Positions 42,488 through 51,345 are shown, counted from the stretch's first letter. The stretch: 64,000 bases of DNA from Pseudomonas reactans (GCF_013385825.1 NZ_JACAPG010000018.1:124001-188000), one strand, 5' to 3'. The notes: generated by a model not told the origin, from the sequence alone. A program made the numbers and translations.

Positions 42488-42904
42488 TTAATCGCGGCAA
42501 TAACCTTCGCCGGTATCGACAATCAGGCAATCCTTTTTATCCGCCAACCATTTCATTCCGGTGGCTTCACCGTTGCCGGCGCTCAGCTGCTGGGGGCCGT
42601 CCGGGCGAGTAAAGGCGATGCCGTCTTCGTTGGCCTCACCCTTGAAGGTACCGGCATCATCGTCATCAAGGCCGTATTTCATGGTCAGCAGGTAGTGACC
42701 TCGGCCGATGCTGTCGTCCTTGGCGATGGTCAGGTAGAGGCCTTCGACGCCGATCCATTTGCCGACCCATTTGTCGGTGGGCGGGGTTTGCGGCACCAGG
42801 GTGGCTTGTACGGAAGCCGGCGCGGGTTTGGGCGCTTCCTTGGTTTCCTGATTGCAGGCGGTGAGCAGGGCAAGGGCAGAAAGAGCAAAGAGGATTTTTT
42901 TCAT
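42488..42904 (-). CDS. Small putative lipoprotein
   Basis: A 138-residue predicted lipoprotein: signal peptide MKKILFALSALALLTAC with the lipobox LLTAC, so Cys17 would be lipidated. A Pro/Ala/Lys spacer (KEAPKPAPASVQATL) leads to a compact beta-rich domain (KWIGVEGLYLTIAKDD, GHYLLTMKYGLDDDDAGTFKG) with two C-terminal cysteines (DCLIVDTGEGYCRD) that could form a disulfide. No recognised function. Start is ATG 42904. Confidence 0.87.
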   Translation of the reverse strand: MKKILFALSALALLTACNQETKEAPKPAPASVQATLVPQTPPTDKWVGKWIGVEGLYLTIAKDDSIGRGHYLLTMKYGLDDDDAGTFKGEANEDGIAFTRPDGPQQLSAGNGEATGMKWLADKKDCLIVDTGEGYCRD

Positions 42905-43082
42905 AGCAGCAAGGCCTTGGTTGAAAAGTGTACAACTGGACGGTCAACGTGCAGCGTTGGACTCGAAACCGGTGATTTAGTGCGCTGTTCGCACGGTGTT
43001 TGGTTATGCTCTTGGAGCAGGCTCCGACCCGGCTGCTAGATTAGCGGGTTGAGCCCGACCGCGCGCCACACACGAGAATCCG

Positions 43083-43961
43083 ATGACCGTCAGTACCCCT
43101 TTATCCGGCGTCAACCATCCCTTCAAGGGCATTTTGCTGATTGTGTTGGCGACGTTTCTGTTTTCCAGTCACGACGCCTTGTCCAAATACCTGGCGGGGT
43201 TCTACCCGATCGTGATGGTGGTGTGGGCGCGTTACCTGGTGCACACCTTGTTGATGGCCGGGATTTTCCTGCCGCAGTCGGGCTTGCGCGTGCTGCGCAG
43301 CAAGCGACCGGGGATGCAGGTGGTGCGGGCGCTGTGCCTGTTGGGCACCAGTCTGTTTTTTACCGCGGCGCTGCATTACATCCCGCTGGCGGAAGCCACG
43401 GCGGTGAACTTCCTCGCGCCGATCCTGGTGACGGCGCTCTCGGTGCCGCTGCTCGGTGAACACGTGACCCGTGGCCAATGGCTGGCGGTGATCTGCGGGT
43501 TTGTCGGCGTGCTGATCATCATCCACCCCGGTGGCGAACTGTTCACCCCGGCAGTGCTGCTGCCGCTGTGTTCGGCGTTGTTCTTCTGCTTCTACCAACT
43601 GCTCACGCGCATTCTCAGCCAATACGACACGCCCACCACCAGCAATTTCTTTGCCGGCCTGTGCAATACCTTGGTGATGAGTGCGATGGTGCCGTTCTTC
43701 TGGCAGATCCCCACGCTATGGCATGGCGCATTGATGCTGGCGCTGGGCACCTGTGGGATGACCGCACACTTGATGCTGACCCAGGCGTTCCGCTTTGCGG
43801 CGCCGGCCTTGCTGGCGCCGTTCGGCTATTGCCAGATCGTGTTTGCGGGGTTGTTGGGCTGGCTGGTGTTCAACCATACCCCCGATGTGACCACGGTGGT
43901 CGGCATCGGGGTGATCTGCATGAGCGGGTTGGCCGCTGCCTGGCAGCAGCGGCGTAGGTAG
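43083..43961 (+). CDS. EamA-family DMT exporter
   Basis: A 292-residue DMT permease with ten predicted helices in two EamA halves. Typical landmarks are LIVLATFLFSSHDALSKYL, ALHYIPLAEATAVNFLAPILV and FRFAAPALLAPFGYCQIVFAGLLGWLVF. Substrate is unknown; related proteins (RhaT-like/RarD-like) export amino acids or other metabolites. It converges with the MFS gene, with only two bases between the stops. ATG 43083 has no strong ribosome site. Confidence 0.88.
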   Translation: MTVSTPLSGVNHPFKGILLIVLATFLFSSHDALSKYLAGFYPIVMVVWARYLVHTLLMAGIFLPQSGLRVLRSKRPGMQVVRALCLLGTSLFFTAALHYIPLAEATAVNFLAPILVTALSVPLLGEHVTRGQWLAVICGFVGVLIIIHPGGELFTPAVLLPLCSALFFCFYQLLTRILSQYDTPTTSNFFAGLCNTLVMSAMVPFFWQIPTLWHGALMLALGTCGMTAHLMLTQAFRFAAPALLAPFGYCQIVFAGLLGWLVFNHTPDVTTVVGIGVICMSGLAAAWQQRRR

Positions 43962-43963
43962 AG

Positions 43964-45298
43964 TTAGACGTCTACGGTAGGAATCTTGCGCGGCGCCATG
44001 AAGTACATCCAGGTCAGCGCAATGAAGTACATCGCCGGGATCAGGGTGAACAACACAGTGTAGTTGTTGTTGGTCACCGTCAGGATGTGGCCGACGATCT
44101 GAGTCATGAACATGCCGCCGATGGCCGCGCACATGCCGCCGAAACCAAACACCGTGCTCATCATGTGCTTGGGCGTGTAGTCCATCACCAGGCTCCAGAT
44201 GTTCGCGGTCCAGGCCTGGTGCGCGCCGATGGCCAAGGAGATGGCAAACACCGCGACCCACAGTTGGCTGGAGCCGGCCGCCATGATCACACCGACGATG
44301 CAGCAGGCAAACAGCAGCATCGACAGCAATCGCGCCTTGATCGAGTTCATGCCACGACCGATCAGGAATGACGACAGAATCCCCCCACCCACGCTGCCAA
44401 AATCCGCCGTCAGGTAGATGATGATCAGCGGAATGCCCATTTGGGTCACGTTGATGCCCAAGTTGTATTGCTGGTTCAGGAACGGCGGCAGCCAGTACAG
44501 GTAGAACCAGAACACGGGCGCGGTCAGTGCGTAGGCGATGGCGAAGGCCCAGGTGCCGCGCATGCGCAGGATGCGGCTGAACGGTACGCCCGGTTGTTCC
44601 GGTTCGACTTGCTGCTGCACGTAGTCCAATTCGGATTGCTTAACCGTCGGATGATCTTCCGGGTTGTAGTACTTCAAGCCCCAGAACACCAGCCAGATCG
44701 CGCCGAGCGATGCCATGCACAGGAACGCCGCCTGCCAGCCCCACACATGCAGGATCAACGGCAGCAGCATCGGCGTCATCATCGCGCCGACGTTGGTGCC
44801 GGCGTTGAAGATACCGGTGGCCACCGCACGCTCGCCGGCCGGGAACCACAGGCGTGTGGTCTTGACGCAGGCCGGGTAGTTGGCGGCTTCGGTCAATCCG
44901 AGGATAAAGCGGCACACCATAAAGCCGACCGCCGAGGTCGCCAGGCCGTGGGCGCCGGTGGCCAGGCTCCACAACAGCACGGCGCAGAAGAACACGCGTT
45001 TCACGCCGACCCGGTCGATCAAGCGGCCCTGCAGCACGAAGCCGATGGCGTAGCCAACCTGGAACCAGAAGTTGATGTTGGCGTAATCCATCGCCGTCCA
45101 GCTCATTTCTTTGGCGAGGATTGGCTGCATGACGCCCAGCGCGGCGCGGTCGATGTAGTTGAGGGTGGTGGCGAAAAACACCAGGGCCAACATGCCCCAG
45201 CGCGTTTTGCCCACGCCGAGGGCGCCGCGGATCTTGTCGCCGATACCGGCGTGCGGGGTGCCGTGGCGCGCGGCCAGGGCGGAGTTTTGCAGAGGCAT
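43964..45298 (-). CDS. MFS transporter, anion:cation symporter family (probable quinate/shikimate uptake)
   Basis: A 444-residue major facilitator of the ACS (ExuT/GudP-like) group with twelve helices. The N-terminal GVGKTRWGMLALVFFATTLNYIDRAALGVM and the inter-helix GRLIDRVGVKRVFF are diagnostic. ACS members import organic acids such as hexuronates, quinate or hydroxybenzoates. Divergence from quiC1, which makes protocatechuate from dehydroshikimate, makes quinate, shikimate or dehydroshikimate the likely substrate; this rests on context. The shared promoter region holds the AACTAAC/GTACATTTT motif. Confidence 0.85.
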   Translation of the reverse strand: MPLQNSALAARHGTPHAGIGDKIRGALGVGKTRWGMLALVFFATTLNYIDRAALGVMQPILAKEMSWTAMDYANINFWFQVGYAIGFVLQGRLIDRVGVKRVFFCAVLLWSLATGAHGLATSAVGFMVCRFILGLTEAANYPACVKTTRLWFPAGERAVATGIFNAGTNVGAMMTPMLLPLILHVWGWQAAFLCMASLGAIWLVFWGLKYYNPEDHPTVKQSELDYVQQQVEPEQPGVPFSRILRMRGTWAFAIAYALTAPVFWFYLYWLPPFLNQQYNLGINVTQMGIPLIIIYLTADFGSVGGGILSSFLIGRGMNSIKARLLSMLLFACCIVGVIMAAGSSQLWVAVFAISLAIGAHQAWTANIWSLVMDYTPKHMMSTVFGFGGMCAAIGGMFMTQIVGHILTVTNNNYTVLFTLIPAMYFIALTWMYFMAPRKIPTVDV

Positions 45299-45423
45299 GA
45301 GGTCGTACCCGTTTTTTGAAATTTTTATGGTGTGTTCTGGGTCTGTTACGTCATCGATGGTGCGCAGTGGCTAAAAAATCGTCAATTCGCCAAAGGGGCA
45401 TAGTGTTCGATAATCGCACCAAA

Positions 45424-45445
45424 AACTAACTGGTTCGTACATTTT
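45424..45445. promoter_or_regulatory. Operator-like motif between the MFS gene and quiC1
   Basis: AACTAAC, then 6 bases, then GTACATTTT, in the space that serves both genes. The complement of a near copy (AAAATGTAC then GTTAGTT) lies in the aroQ-like gene's promoter region. It may be the binding site of the TetR regulator at 47489. Confidence 0.45.
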
Positions 45446-45508
45446 AATTGCTGCGGTTAGGCTAGGGGCGAATAATTTGCCACAAACAACAATTGCCGGG
45501 AGTCGCCC

Positions 45509-47410
45509 ATGCAACGCTCCATTGCCACCGTTTCCCTGAGCGGAACCCTGCCGGAAAAACTCGAAGCCATCGCGGCCGCCGGGTTTGACGGTGTTGAAAT
45601 CTTCGAAAACGACCTGTTGTATTACGACGGCAGCCCGCGTGAAGTTAGGCAAATGTGCGCCGACCTCGGCATTGCCATCACCTTGTTTCAGCCGTTTCGC
45701 GACTTTGAAGGCTGCCGCCGCGACCGCTTGGCGCGCAACCTGGAACGTGCCGAGCGCAAATTCGATTTGATGCAGGAACTCGGTACCGACTTGGTGCTGG
45801 TGTGCAGCAACGCCTCGGCCGACTGTGTGGGTGACGAGCGTATTTTGCTGGATGACCTGAGCCTGCTCGCCGAACACGCCGGCCGCCGTGGCCTGCGTAT
45901 TGGCTACGAAGCGTTGGCCTGGGGCAAGCACGTGAACACCTGGCAGCAGGTCTGGAACCTGGTGCGTCAGGTCGATCACCCCAGCCTCGGCGTATTGCTC
46001 GACAGCTTCCACACCCTGTCCCTCAAAGGCGACCCGAGTGCGATTGCCGAGATCCCCGGCGACAAGATCTTCTTCGTGCAGATGGCCGACGCGCCGATCC
46101 TGGCCATGGACGTGCTGGAGTGGAGCCGGCACTTCCGCTGCTTCCCCGGCCAAGGCGAATTCGACCTGGCGGGGTTCCTCGCGCCGATCATCAGGAGTGG
46201 CTACACCGGGCCGCTGTCCCTGGAGATTTTCAACGACGGCTTCCGCGCCGCGCCGACCCGCGCGAACGCGGCGGATGGCCTGCGCTCCTTGCTGTACCTG
46301 GAAGAGAAAACCCGCGAGCGTTTGAAGCAGGAAGCGCCGGCGCAGCCTGTCGAGATTTTGTTCGATACCCCGGCCGCCAGCGAGTACGACGGCATCGAGT
46401 TCCTTGAATTTGCCGTGGATGAAAGCCTCGGCGCCAAGCTGACCGTCTGGCTGGAACGTCTGGGGTTCGTCAAGGCAGGGCAGCATCGCTCCAAGAGCGT
46501 AAGTTTGCTGCGCCAGGGCGATATCAACCTGATCCTCAATTGCGAACCCTATTCCTTCGCCCACAACTTCTTCGAGGCTCATGGACCGTCGTTGTGCGCC
46601 ACGGCGATTCGGGTCAAGGACAGCGCCAAGGCTCTGCAGCGGGCGGTGGCGTACAAAGGCCAGCCGTATCGTGGCCTGGTTGGGCCCAATGAGCTGGAGC
46701 TGGCGGCGGTGCGTGCGCCGGATGGCAGCCTGATTTACCTGGTGGACCAGAGCGAAGGCGGCCTCTACGACACCGACTTCAACCTGCAACCTGCGGCGTC
46801 AGCCAGCGGTGGTTTGCTGCGCATCGACCACATGGCCATGGCCTTGCCGGCCGACAGCCTCGACAGTTGGGTGCTGTTCTACAAGAGCCTGCTGGATTTC
46901 GAAGCCGATGACGAAGTGGTGCTGCCCGATCCGTACGGCCTGGTCAAAAGCCGTGCACTGCGCAGCCGTTGCAGTTCGATCCGCCTGCCGCTGAACATCT
47001 CCGAAAACCGCAACACGGCGATTTCCCACGCGCTGTCGAGCTATCGCGGCTCGGGCGTGCACCACATTGCCTTCGACTGCGCGGATATTTTCGCCGAAGT
47101 GCGCCGCGCCAAAGAGGCGGGTGTGCCGCTGCTGGATATCCCGCTCAACTACTACGACGACCTGGCGGCGCGTTTCGATTTTGACGATGAGTTCCTCAGC
47201 GAACTGGCGTACTACAACGTGTTGTACGACCGCGACGCCCAGGGCGGTGAGTTGTTTCACGTGTACACCGAACCCTTTGAAGGACGGTTTTTCTTCGAGA
47301 TCATCCAGCGCAAGAACGGCTATGCCGGCTATGGTGCGGCCAATGTGGCGGTACGCCTGGCCGCGATGGCTAAATCACGCAGCGGCGCGGTGCGCCAGGC
47401 GCGTTTATAA
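45509..47410 (+). CDS. quiC1: 3-dehydroshikimate dehydratase, fused to an HPPD-like domain
   Basis: A 633-residue two-domain enzyme that dehydrates 3-dehydroshikimate to protocatechuate. The N-terminal TIM-barrel (about 1-270) carries the four metal ligands at Glu134 (GYEALAWG), Asp165 (VLLDSFHTL), Gln191 (FVQMADAP) and Glu239 (LSLEIFND), the positions reported for P. putida QuiC1. The C-terminal half (about 290-615) is a 4-hydroxyphenylpyruvate-dioxygenase-like fold with the 2-His-1-Glu set at His441 (RIDHMAMA), His519 (GVHHIAF) and Glu597 (FFFEIIQR). Whether that domain is catalytic is not settled by sequence. Ribosome site GGGAG precedes ATG 45509. Confidence 0.94.
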   Translation: MQRSIATVSLSGTLPEKLEAIAAAGFDGVEIFENDLLYYDGSPREVRQMCADLGIAITLFQPFRDFEGCRRDRLARNLERAERKFDLMQELGTDLVLVCSNASADCVGDERILLDDLSLLAEHAGRRGLRIGYEALAWGKHVNTWQQVWNLVRQVDHPSLGVLLDSFHTLSLKGDPSAIAEIPGDKIFFVQMADAPILAMDVLEWSRHFRCFPGQGEFDLAGFLAPIIRSGYTGPLSLEIFNDGFRAAPTRANAADGLRSLLYLEEKTRERLKQEAPAQPVEILFDTPAASEYDGIEFLEFAVDESLGAKLTVWLERLGFVKAGQHRSKSVSLLRQGDINLILNCEPYSFAHNFFEAHGPSLCATAIRVKDSAKALQRAVAYKGQPYRGLVGPNELELAAVRAPDGSLIYLVDQSEGGLYDTDFNLQPAASASGGLLRIDHMAMALPADSLDSWVLFYKSLLDFEADDEVVLPDPYGLVKSRALRSRCSSIRLPLNISENRNTAISHALSSYRGSGVHHIAFDCADIFAEVRRAKEAGVPLLDIPLNYYDDLAARFDFDDEFLSELAYYNVLYDRDAQGGELFHVYTEPFEGRFFFEIIQRKNGYAGYGAANVAVRLAAMAKSRSGAVRQARL

Positions 47411-47488
47411 CGGTGGGTCAGGTGCTTTCTTTCGGGGCGCATCGCGGCCCATAATCACGGCCTGCATAACACTGGCCGTGAGCGCACC

Positions 47489-48130
47489 ATGACCACCGAG
47501 GCACCTCGCAAGAGTCGTAAAAACAATCCGGAAAAGACCCGCGAAAACATACTCCAGGAAGCCATCGTCGAGTTTGTCCAGCAGGGCCTTTCCGGCGCTC
47601 GCGTGGACGCAATCGCCGAGCGTATCCACACGTCCAAGCGCATGATCTATTACTACTTCGGCAGCAAGGAGCAGTTGTACGTCGAGGTGCTGGAGAAGCT
47701 CTACGGCGACATCCGCAACACCGAAACCCGCATGAACCTCACGGCGCTGGAGCCGCGCGAGGCGATCCGGCGGCTGGTGGAGTTCACCTTTGATCACCAT
47801 GACCAGAACGTGGATTTCGTGCGTATTGTCAGCATCGAAAATATCCACAATGCCGAGTACGTGAAGCGCACCGACACCATCAAGGCGATGAACAGCAAGA
47901 TCCTTGAAGGGCTGGGCGAAACCTTGCGCCGGGGGGCCGAGCTGGGCTTGTTCCGGGAAGGGCTGGAGCCGTTGGACGTGCACCTGCTGATCAACTCGTT
48001 CAGCTTTTACCGGGTGTCCAACCGCCATACCTTTAGTGAGATTTTTCAGATCGACCTGTCGGATGAGGCGGTTAAACAGCGGCATCGGGACATGATTTGT
48101 GAGTCGGTGATGCGTTACTTGCAGGCATGA
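47489..48130 (+). CDS. TetR-family regulator, probable repressor of the quinate genes
   Basis: A 213-residue TetR regulator. The N-terminal helix-turn-helix at about 15-60 reads KTRENILQEAIVEFVQQGL, then GARVDAIAERIHTSKRMIYYYFGSKEQLY. The C-terminal ligand domain is all helical and contains FVRIVSIENIHNAEYVKR. It is 78 bases downstream of quiC1 in the same direction, so it is part of the hydroaromatic cluster; the effector may be quinate, shikimate or an intermediate. Two sites resembling an operator are described separately. Start ATG 47489. Confidence 0.9.
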   Translation: MTTEAPRKSRKNNPEKTRENILQEAIVEFVQQGLSGARVDAIAERIHTSKRMIYYYFGSKEQLYVEVLEKLYGDIRNTETRMNLTALEPREAIRRLVEFTFDHHDQNVDFVRIVSIENIHNAEYVKRTDTIKAMNSKILEGLGETLRRGAELGLFREGLEPLDVHLLINSFSFYRVSNRHTFSEIFQIDLSDEAVKQRHRDMICESVMRYLQA

Positions 48131-48143
48131 TCACATCTCCCCT

Positions 48144-48226
48144 GTAGGAGCCGGCTTGCCGGCGATGGCGTTTTCGGATTCGAAACATGGCTCAAAGGCC
48201 CCATCGCCGGCAAGCCGGGCTCCTAC
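48144..48226. repeat. REP doublet, GTAGGAGCCGGC family
   Basis: Inverted arms (GTAGGAGCCGGCTTGCCGGC and its complement with one inserted G). The right arm contains the stop codon of the aroE-like gene (48223-48225). Confidence 0.93.
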
Positions 48227-49083
48227 AGAGGGTTTGTCCCGCTCATGTTTTGGAAATGCGCCAGCATGCGCTGCGCGTCCGGCACTTCCCCACTGAACAG
48301 TTCAAACGCCTTCACCGCCTGAAACACCGCCATGTTGCCGCCATCCAAGGTGCGGCAACCCAAGGCGCGGGCGTCGCGCAGCAGTTCGGTTTCCAGCGGG
48401 AAATACACGATCTCCGCCACCCACAATTCAGCGCGTAGCCAGGTGGCCGGAACGGGTGTGCCCGGCAGCTTGGCCATGCCCATCGGCGTGGTGTTGACCA
48501 ATCCATCGGCCTCGGCCATGGCATTTTCCAGGTGGCTGCCAACTTGAGCCCGACCGGTGCCGAAACGCTGCGCAAGGTTATCCACAAGGTCGCGGGCGCG
48601 GCTGATGTCCACGTCAAAAATACTCAACTGCTCCACACCTTCCGCCAGCAGCGCATGCGCCACCGCCGCGCCCGCGCCGCCGGCACCCATCTGCACCACG
48701 CGTTGGCGTGCCACATCCTTCAGGTTGCGCCGAAAGCCTTCGGCGAACCCCAGGCAATCGGTGTTGTGGCCGATGCGCTTGCCGTCCTTGAACACCACGG
48801 TGTTGACCGCACCAATGCCGCGGGCCTCGTCGGACAGTTCATCGAGCAGCGGTAGGATCGCCTGCTTGCACGGGTAGGTAATGTTCAGGCCGGTGAAGTG
48901 CATCAACTCGGCGGCGTCCAGCAAGTCGGGCAGGGCGTTGGTGTCCAGGTGCAGTGGCTCAAGGTCGATCAGGCGATACAGGTAGCGCAGGCCTTGGGCG
49001 TCGCCTTCTTGCTCATGCAGGGCGGGCGTGCGGGAGGCCTGGATGCCGGCGCCGATCAGGCCGGCGAGAATGCGCGGTTTCAT
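48223..49083 (-). CDS. aroE: Shikimate/quinate dehydrogenase (AroE/YdiB-like, NAD type)
   Basis: A 286-residue AroE-family enzyme, here likely catabolic, oxidising shikimate or quinate. Substrate-binding residues lie in SRTPALHEQEG (in place of SxS) and NITYPCKQAILP (catalytic Lys), and Asp of GHNTDCLGF. The nucleotide site is MGAGGAGAAVAHALL, and the end of the second strand is IFDVDISRA; an Asp there favours NAD+ rather than NADP+, as in catabolic paralogues. Its start overlaps the aroQ-like stop by four bases. The stop TAG sits in a REP arm. The biosynthetic aroE is expected elsewhere. Confidence 0.9.
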   Translation of the reverse strand: MKPRILAGLIGAGIQASRTPALHEQEGDAQGLRYLYRLIDLEPLHLDTNALPDLLDAAELMHFTGLNITYPCKQAILPLLDELSDEARGIGAVNTVVFKDGKRIGHNTDCLGFAEGFRRNLKDVARQRVVQMGAGGAGAAVAHALLAEGVEQLSIFDVDISRARDLVDNLAQRFGTGRAQVGSHLENAMAEADGLVNTTPMGMAKLPGTPVPATWLRAELWVAEIVYFPLETELLRDARALGCRTLDGGNMAVFQAVKAFELFSGEVPDAQRMLAHFQNMSGTNPL

Positions 49084-49529
49084 CGGGCCGATCCTTTGAA
49101 CAACTGGCTGAAATGTTCCAGGGCCAGGTGGTAACCGTGGCTGCCGAAACCTGCGAGGACGGCCTTGGCAATCGGTGACACAAACGAGTGATGCCGGAAC
49201 GCTTCACGGGCATGCACGTTGGAGAGGTGCACTTCGATCACCGGCACTTCACTGGCCACCAGCGCGTCACGAATCGCCACCGAGGTGTGGGTCCAGGCCG
49301 CCGGGTTGATCACGATACCGGCGCAACGCGCACGGGCGCCGTGGATCCAGTCGAGCAGTTCGCCTTCGTGGTTGGTCTGGCGGAATTCGATTTTCAGCCC
49401 GAGCTGTTCGGCGCTGCGGCCACACAGGGCGGCGACATCGGCCAGGGTTTCATGGCCGTAGGTGGCGGGCTCGCGGGTGCCGAGCAGGTTGAGGTTGGGG
49501 CCGTTGAGCACCAGCACGATAGGCGACAT
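49080..49529 (-). CDS. aroQ: Type II 3-dehydroquinate dehydratase
   Basis: A 149-residue type II dehydroquinase that converts 3-dehydroquinate to 3-dehydroshikimate. The hallmark LNGPNLNLLGTREPATYG is at the N-terminus with the Tyr nucleophile in the flexible loop, followed by NPAAWTHTSVAIRDAL and the IEVHLSNVHAREAFR block with the catalytic His. ATG 49529 is the standard start (MSPIVLVLNGPN). It shares an ATGA overlap with the aroE-like gene. Together with quiC1 the pair links quinate and dehydroquinate to protocatechuate. Confidence 0.95.
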   Translation of the reverse strand: MSPIVLVLNGPNLNLLGTREPATYGHETLADVAALCGRSAEQLGLKIEFRQTNHEGELLDWIHGARARCAGIVINPAAWTHTSVAIRDALVASEVPVIEVHLSNVHAREAFRHHSFVSPIAKAVLAGFGSHGYHLALEHFSQLFKGSAR

Positions 49530-49566
49530 GGGATGTATCTCCACAGTTCTTGTTAGTTGTGCGGAT

Positions 49567-49584
49567 AAAATGTACTGGTTAGTT
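49567..49584. promoter_or_regulatory. Operator-like motif upstream of the aroQ gene
   Basis: AAAATGTAC, TG, then GTTAGTT; 38 bases upstream of the aroQ start. It shares both halves with the reverse of the motif at 45424-45445 but has a shorter spacer. Confidence 0.45.
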
Positions 49585-49667
49585 AATTTGGTCAATTGAT
49601 GGCGGCGGATGTGTTCGATTACCGAACTGTTAATCCGACCTTTCGCACAAGCGGATCAGATTAGATA

Positions 49668-49686
49668 TCAATTGAAAATCATTCTC
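49668..49686. promoter_or_regulatory. Fur box upstream of hasI
   Basis: TCAATTGAAAATCATTCTC matches 13 of 19 positions of the Fur consensus GATAATGATAATCATTATC, 51 bases before the hasI start. This predicts iron repression of the whole has locus. Confidence 0.72.
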
Positions 49687-49736
49687 GACAACGCTTAATA
49701 TGCCCGCCTGTTTCCTTTACATTCCAGGGAGTCGGT

Positions 49737-50258
49737 TTGTCGGACGTGGATCTCAAGGGCCTGTTTCTCAAGCATGCCGATACCCTGCGCGGGTATCTGG
49801 CGCGCAAGGTACGGGACCCGCAGTTGGCCGCAGACCTGGTGCAGGAGAGTTTCCTGCGCCTGGCCGAAAAGCCGGCCGGCGAGCGCATCGACAACTCCCA
49901 GGGCTATCTCTATCGAACGGCGAGCAATCTGCTGATCGACCATATTCGCCAGGAAGCGCGGCGCAAGACAGACTCCGTGCCCCATGAGGCGCTGGCCGAG
50001 ATTGAAGATGAAGTGGCCGGGTTGGAGGCTCAGGCAATGGCGCAGCAACAGCGACAGGCATTGAAGCAGGCACTGGCGGAATTGCCGGAACGCACCCAGC
50101 AGATTTTCCGTCTCAACCGCATCGAAGGCATGACCCACGCCCAGGTCGCCCGGCACCTGGACATCTCTGACAGCTCCGTACAAAAGCATCTGGCCAAGGC
50201 GTTGGCCTACGTGATGCAGCGCCTGCAGGACGGCGAAGTCGCGCCATCCGACGAATGA
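49737..50258 (+). CDS. hasI: ECF sigma factor HasI
   Basis: HasI is an iron-starvation (FecI-type) ECF sigma factor that drives has genes when haem-loaded hemophore is sensed at HasR. The 173-residue protein has region 2 at about 5-75 (ADLVQESFLRLAEKP, QGYLYRTASNLLIDHIRQEARR) and region 4 at about 110-165 (LPERTQQIFRLNRIEGMTHAQVARHLDISDSSVQKHL). The start is TTG 49737, five bases after AGGGAG. It opens the hasISRADEF cluster and precedes hasS by 63 bases. A Fur box lies upstream. Confidence 0.94.
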   Translation: MSDVDLKGLFLKHADTLRGYLARKVRDPQLAADLVQESFLRLAEKPAGERIDNSQGYLYRTASNLLIDHIRQEARRKTDSVPHEALAEIEDEVAGLEAQAMAQQQRQALKQALAELPERTQQIFRLNRIEGMTHAQVARHLDISDSSVQKHLAKALAYVMQRLQDGEVAPSDE

Positions 50259-50321
50259 GTTACCGAAATGCGCCACCTCAGACGTCACAGCGTTACATAA
50301 CGAAAAATTCGAGATTCACAC

Positions 50322-51320
50322 GTGAATAGCCAGGGTCCGCAACAGCACAGCATTACCGAGGCGGCCGCCGAGTGGGCGGTGCGCTTGCACGCCGGTGCCC
50401 TGACCGAACAGGAGCAGGCCGAGCTGCAGCATTGGATCGCCTGCGACAGCCGCCACGAAGCGGCGTTGCGTTTTGCCGAGCAGACATGGGCGGCATTGGG
50501 CGATGTGTACAGGGAAGATCCCGTTCACCGCCAGCGTCCGTCAGCGGCAACGATGCCCGTGCGCCGCTCCAGGCGGCGAAGCCCATGGCAACGCGCGGCC
50601 GCCGTCGCATTGGTCGTGATAGTGGCCGGTGTTGGCTGGGTGCGCGGGCCGGACGTGTTGTTGCGCATGCAAGCCGACTACGTGACTGCGAAAGGCGAGG
50701 TGCGCACCGTGCACCTGGCCGACGGCAGCAAGGTCGAGCTGGATTCCGCCAGCGCTATCCGCCTGGACTACGACGGCGTTCAACGTCGCATCAGCTTGCT
50801 CCAGGGTTCGGCAATCTTTGACGTGGCGCCCATGGTCGGCGAGGAAACCCGGCCGTTCGTGGTGCAAAGCGCCGGCGGGCAAACCCGCGCGCTGGGCACG
50901 CGGTTTGTGGTGGCGCGTGAAGACGACAGCCAAGCGTGGGTCGGCGTGCTGGAACACAGTGTTGAGGTGTCCCTGAGTGCAACGCCGAAAAAGGGGCCGT
51001 CCGACAGGGTGGTCCAGGAAGGCCTGGCCGTACGCTACAGCCCTCAGCAAGGCATCGTCCCCTTGGACCAACTCGATATTGCGCGCGCCACCAGTTGGCG
51101 GCGCGGTGTGTTGATCTTTGATCGCCAGCCGTTGGCCAATGTCATCGAACAACTCAACCGCTACCGTCCCGGGCGCGTGGTGTTGGCCGACTCGGCGTTG
51201 GGCGAGCGTGAAGTCAGCGGCGTGTTCCGCCTCGATATGCTCGACACCGCCCTTGCCACACTTACCCAGGAACTCCAGGTGCAACGCCTGGACCTGGCTG
51301 GCCTCAGCCTGATCTATTGA
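50322..51320 (+). CDS. hasS: FecR-type anti-sigma factor HasS
   Basis: HasS is the membrane partner that restrains HasI until HasR signals. The 332-residue protein has an N-terminal cytoplasmic DUF4880 part (about 10-55, AAEWAVRLHAGALTEQEQAELQHWIA), one membrane helix (about 90-107, AAAVALVVIVAGVGWV) and a periplasmic FecR domain (about 120-220, VRTVHLADGSKVELDSASA, LLQGSAIFDVAP), followed by a C-terminal STN-like domain contacting the receptor (VIEQLNRYRPGRVVLAD). The GTG at 50322 has a weak ribosome site. It is 63 bases after hasI. Confidence 0.92.
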   Translation: MNSQGPQQHSITEAAAEWAVRLHAGALTEQEQAELQHWIACDSRHEAALRFAEQTWAALGDVYREDPVHRQRPSAATMPVRRSRRRSPWQRAAAVALVVIVAGVGWVRGPDVLLRMQADYVTAKGEVRTVHLADGSKVELDSASAIRLDYDGVQRRISLLQGSAIFDVAPMVGEETRPFVVQSAGGQTRALGTRFVVAREDDSQAWVGVLEHSVEVSLSATPKKGPSDRVVQEGLAVRYSPQQGIVPLDQLDIARATSWRRGVLIFDRQPLANVIEQLNRYRPGRVVLADSALGEREVSGVFRLDMLDTALATLTQELQVQRLDLAGLSLIY

Positions 51321-51326
51321 TGACCC

Positions 51327-51345
51327 GGTGGGGCTTGCTCCCACC
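51327..51345. repeat. Short REP-like palindrome between hasS and hasR
   Basis: GGTGGG and CCCACC around GCTTGCT, a half-size REP-like hairpin seven bases after the hasS stop. It may weaken read-through into hasR. Confidence 0.55.
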
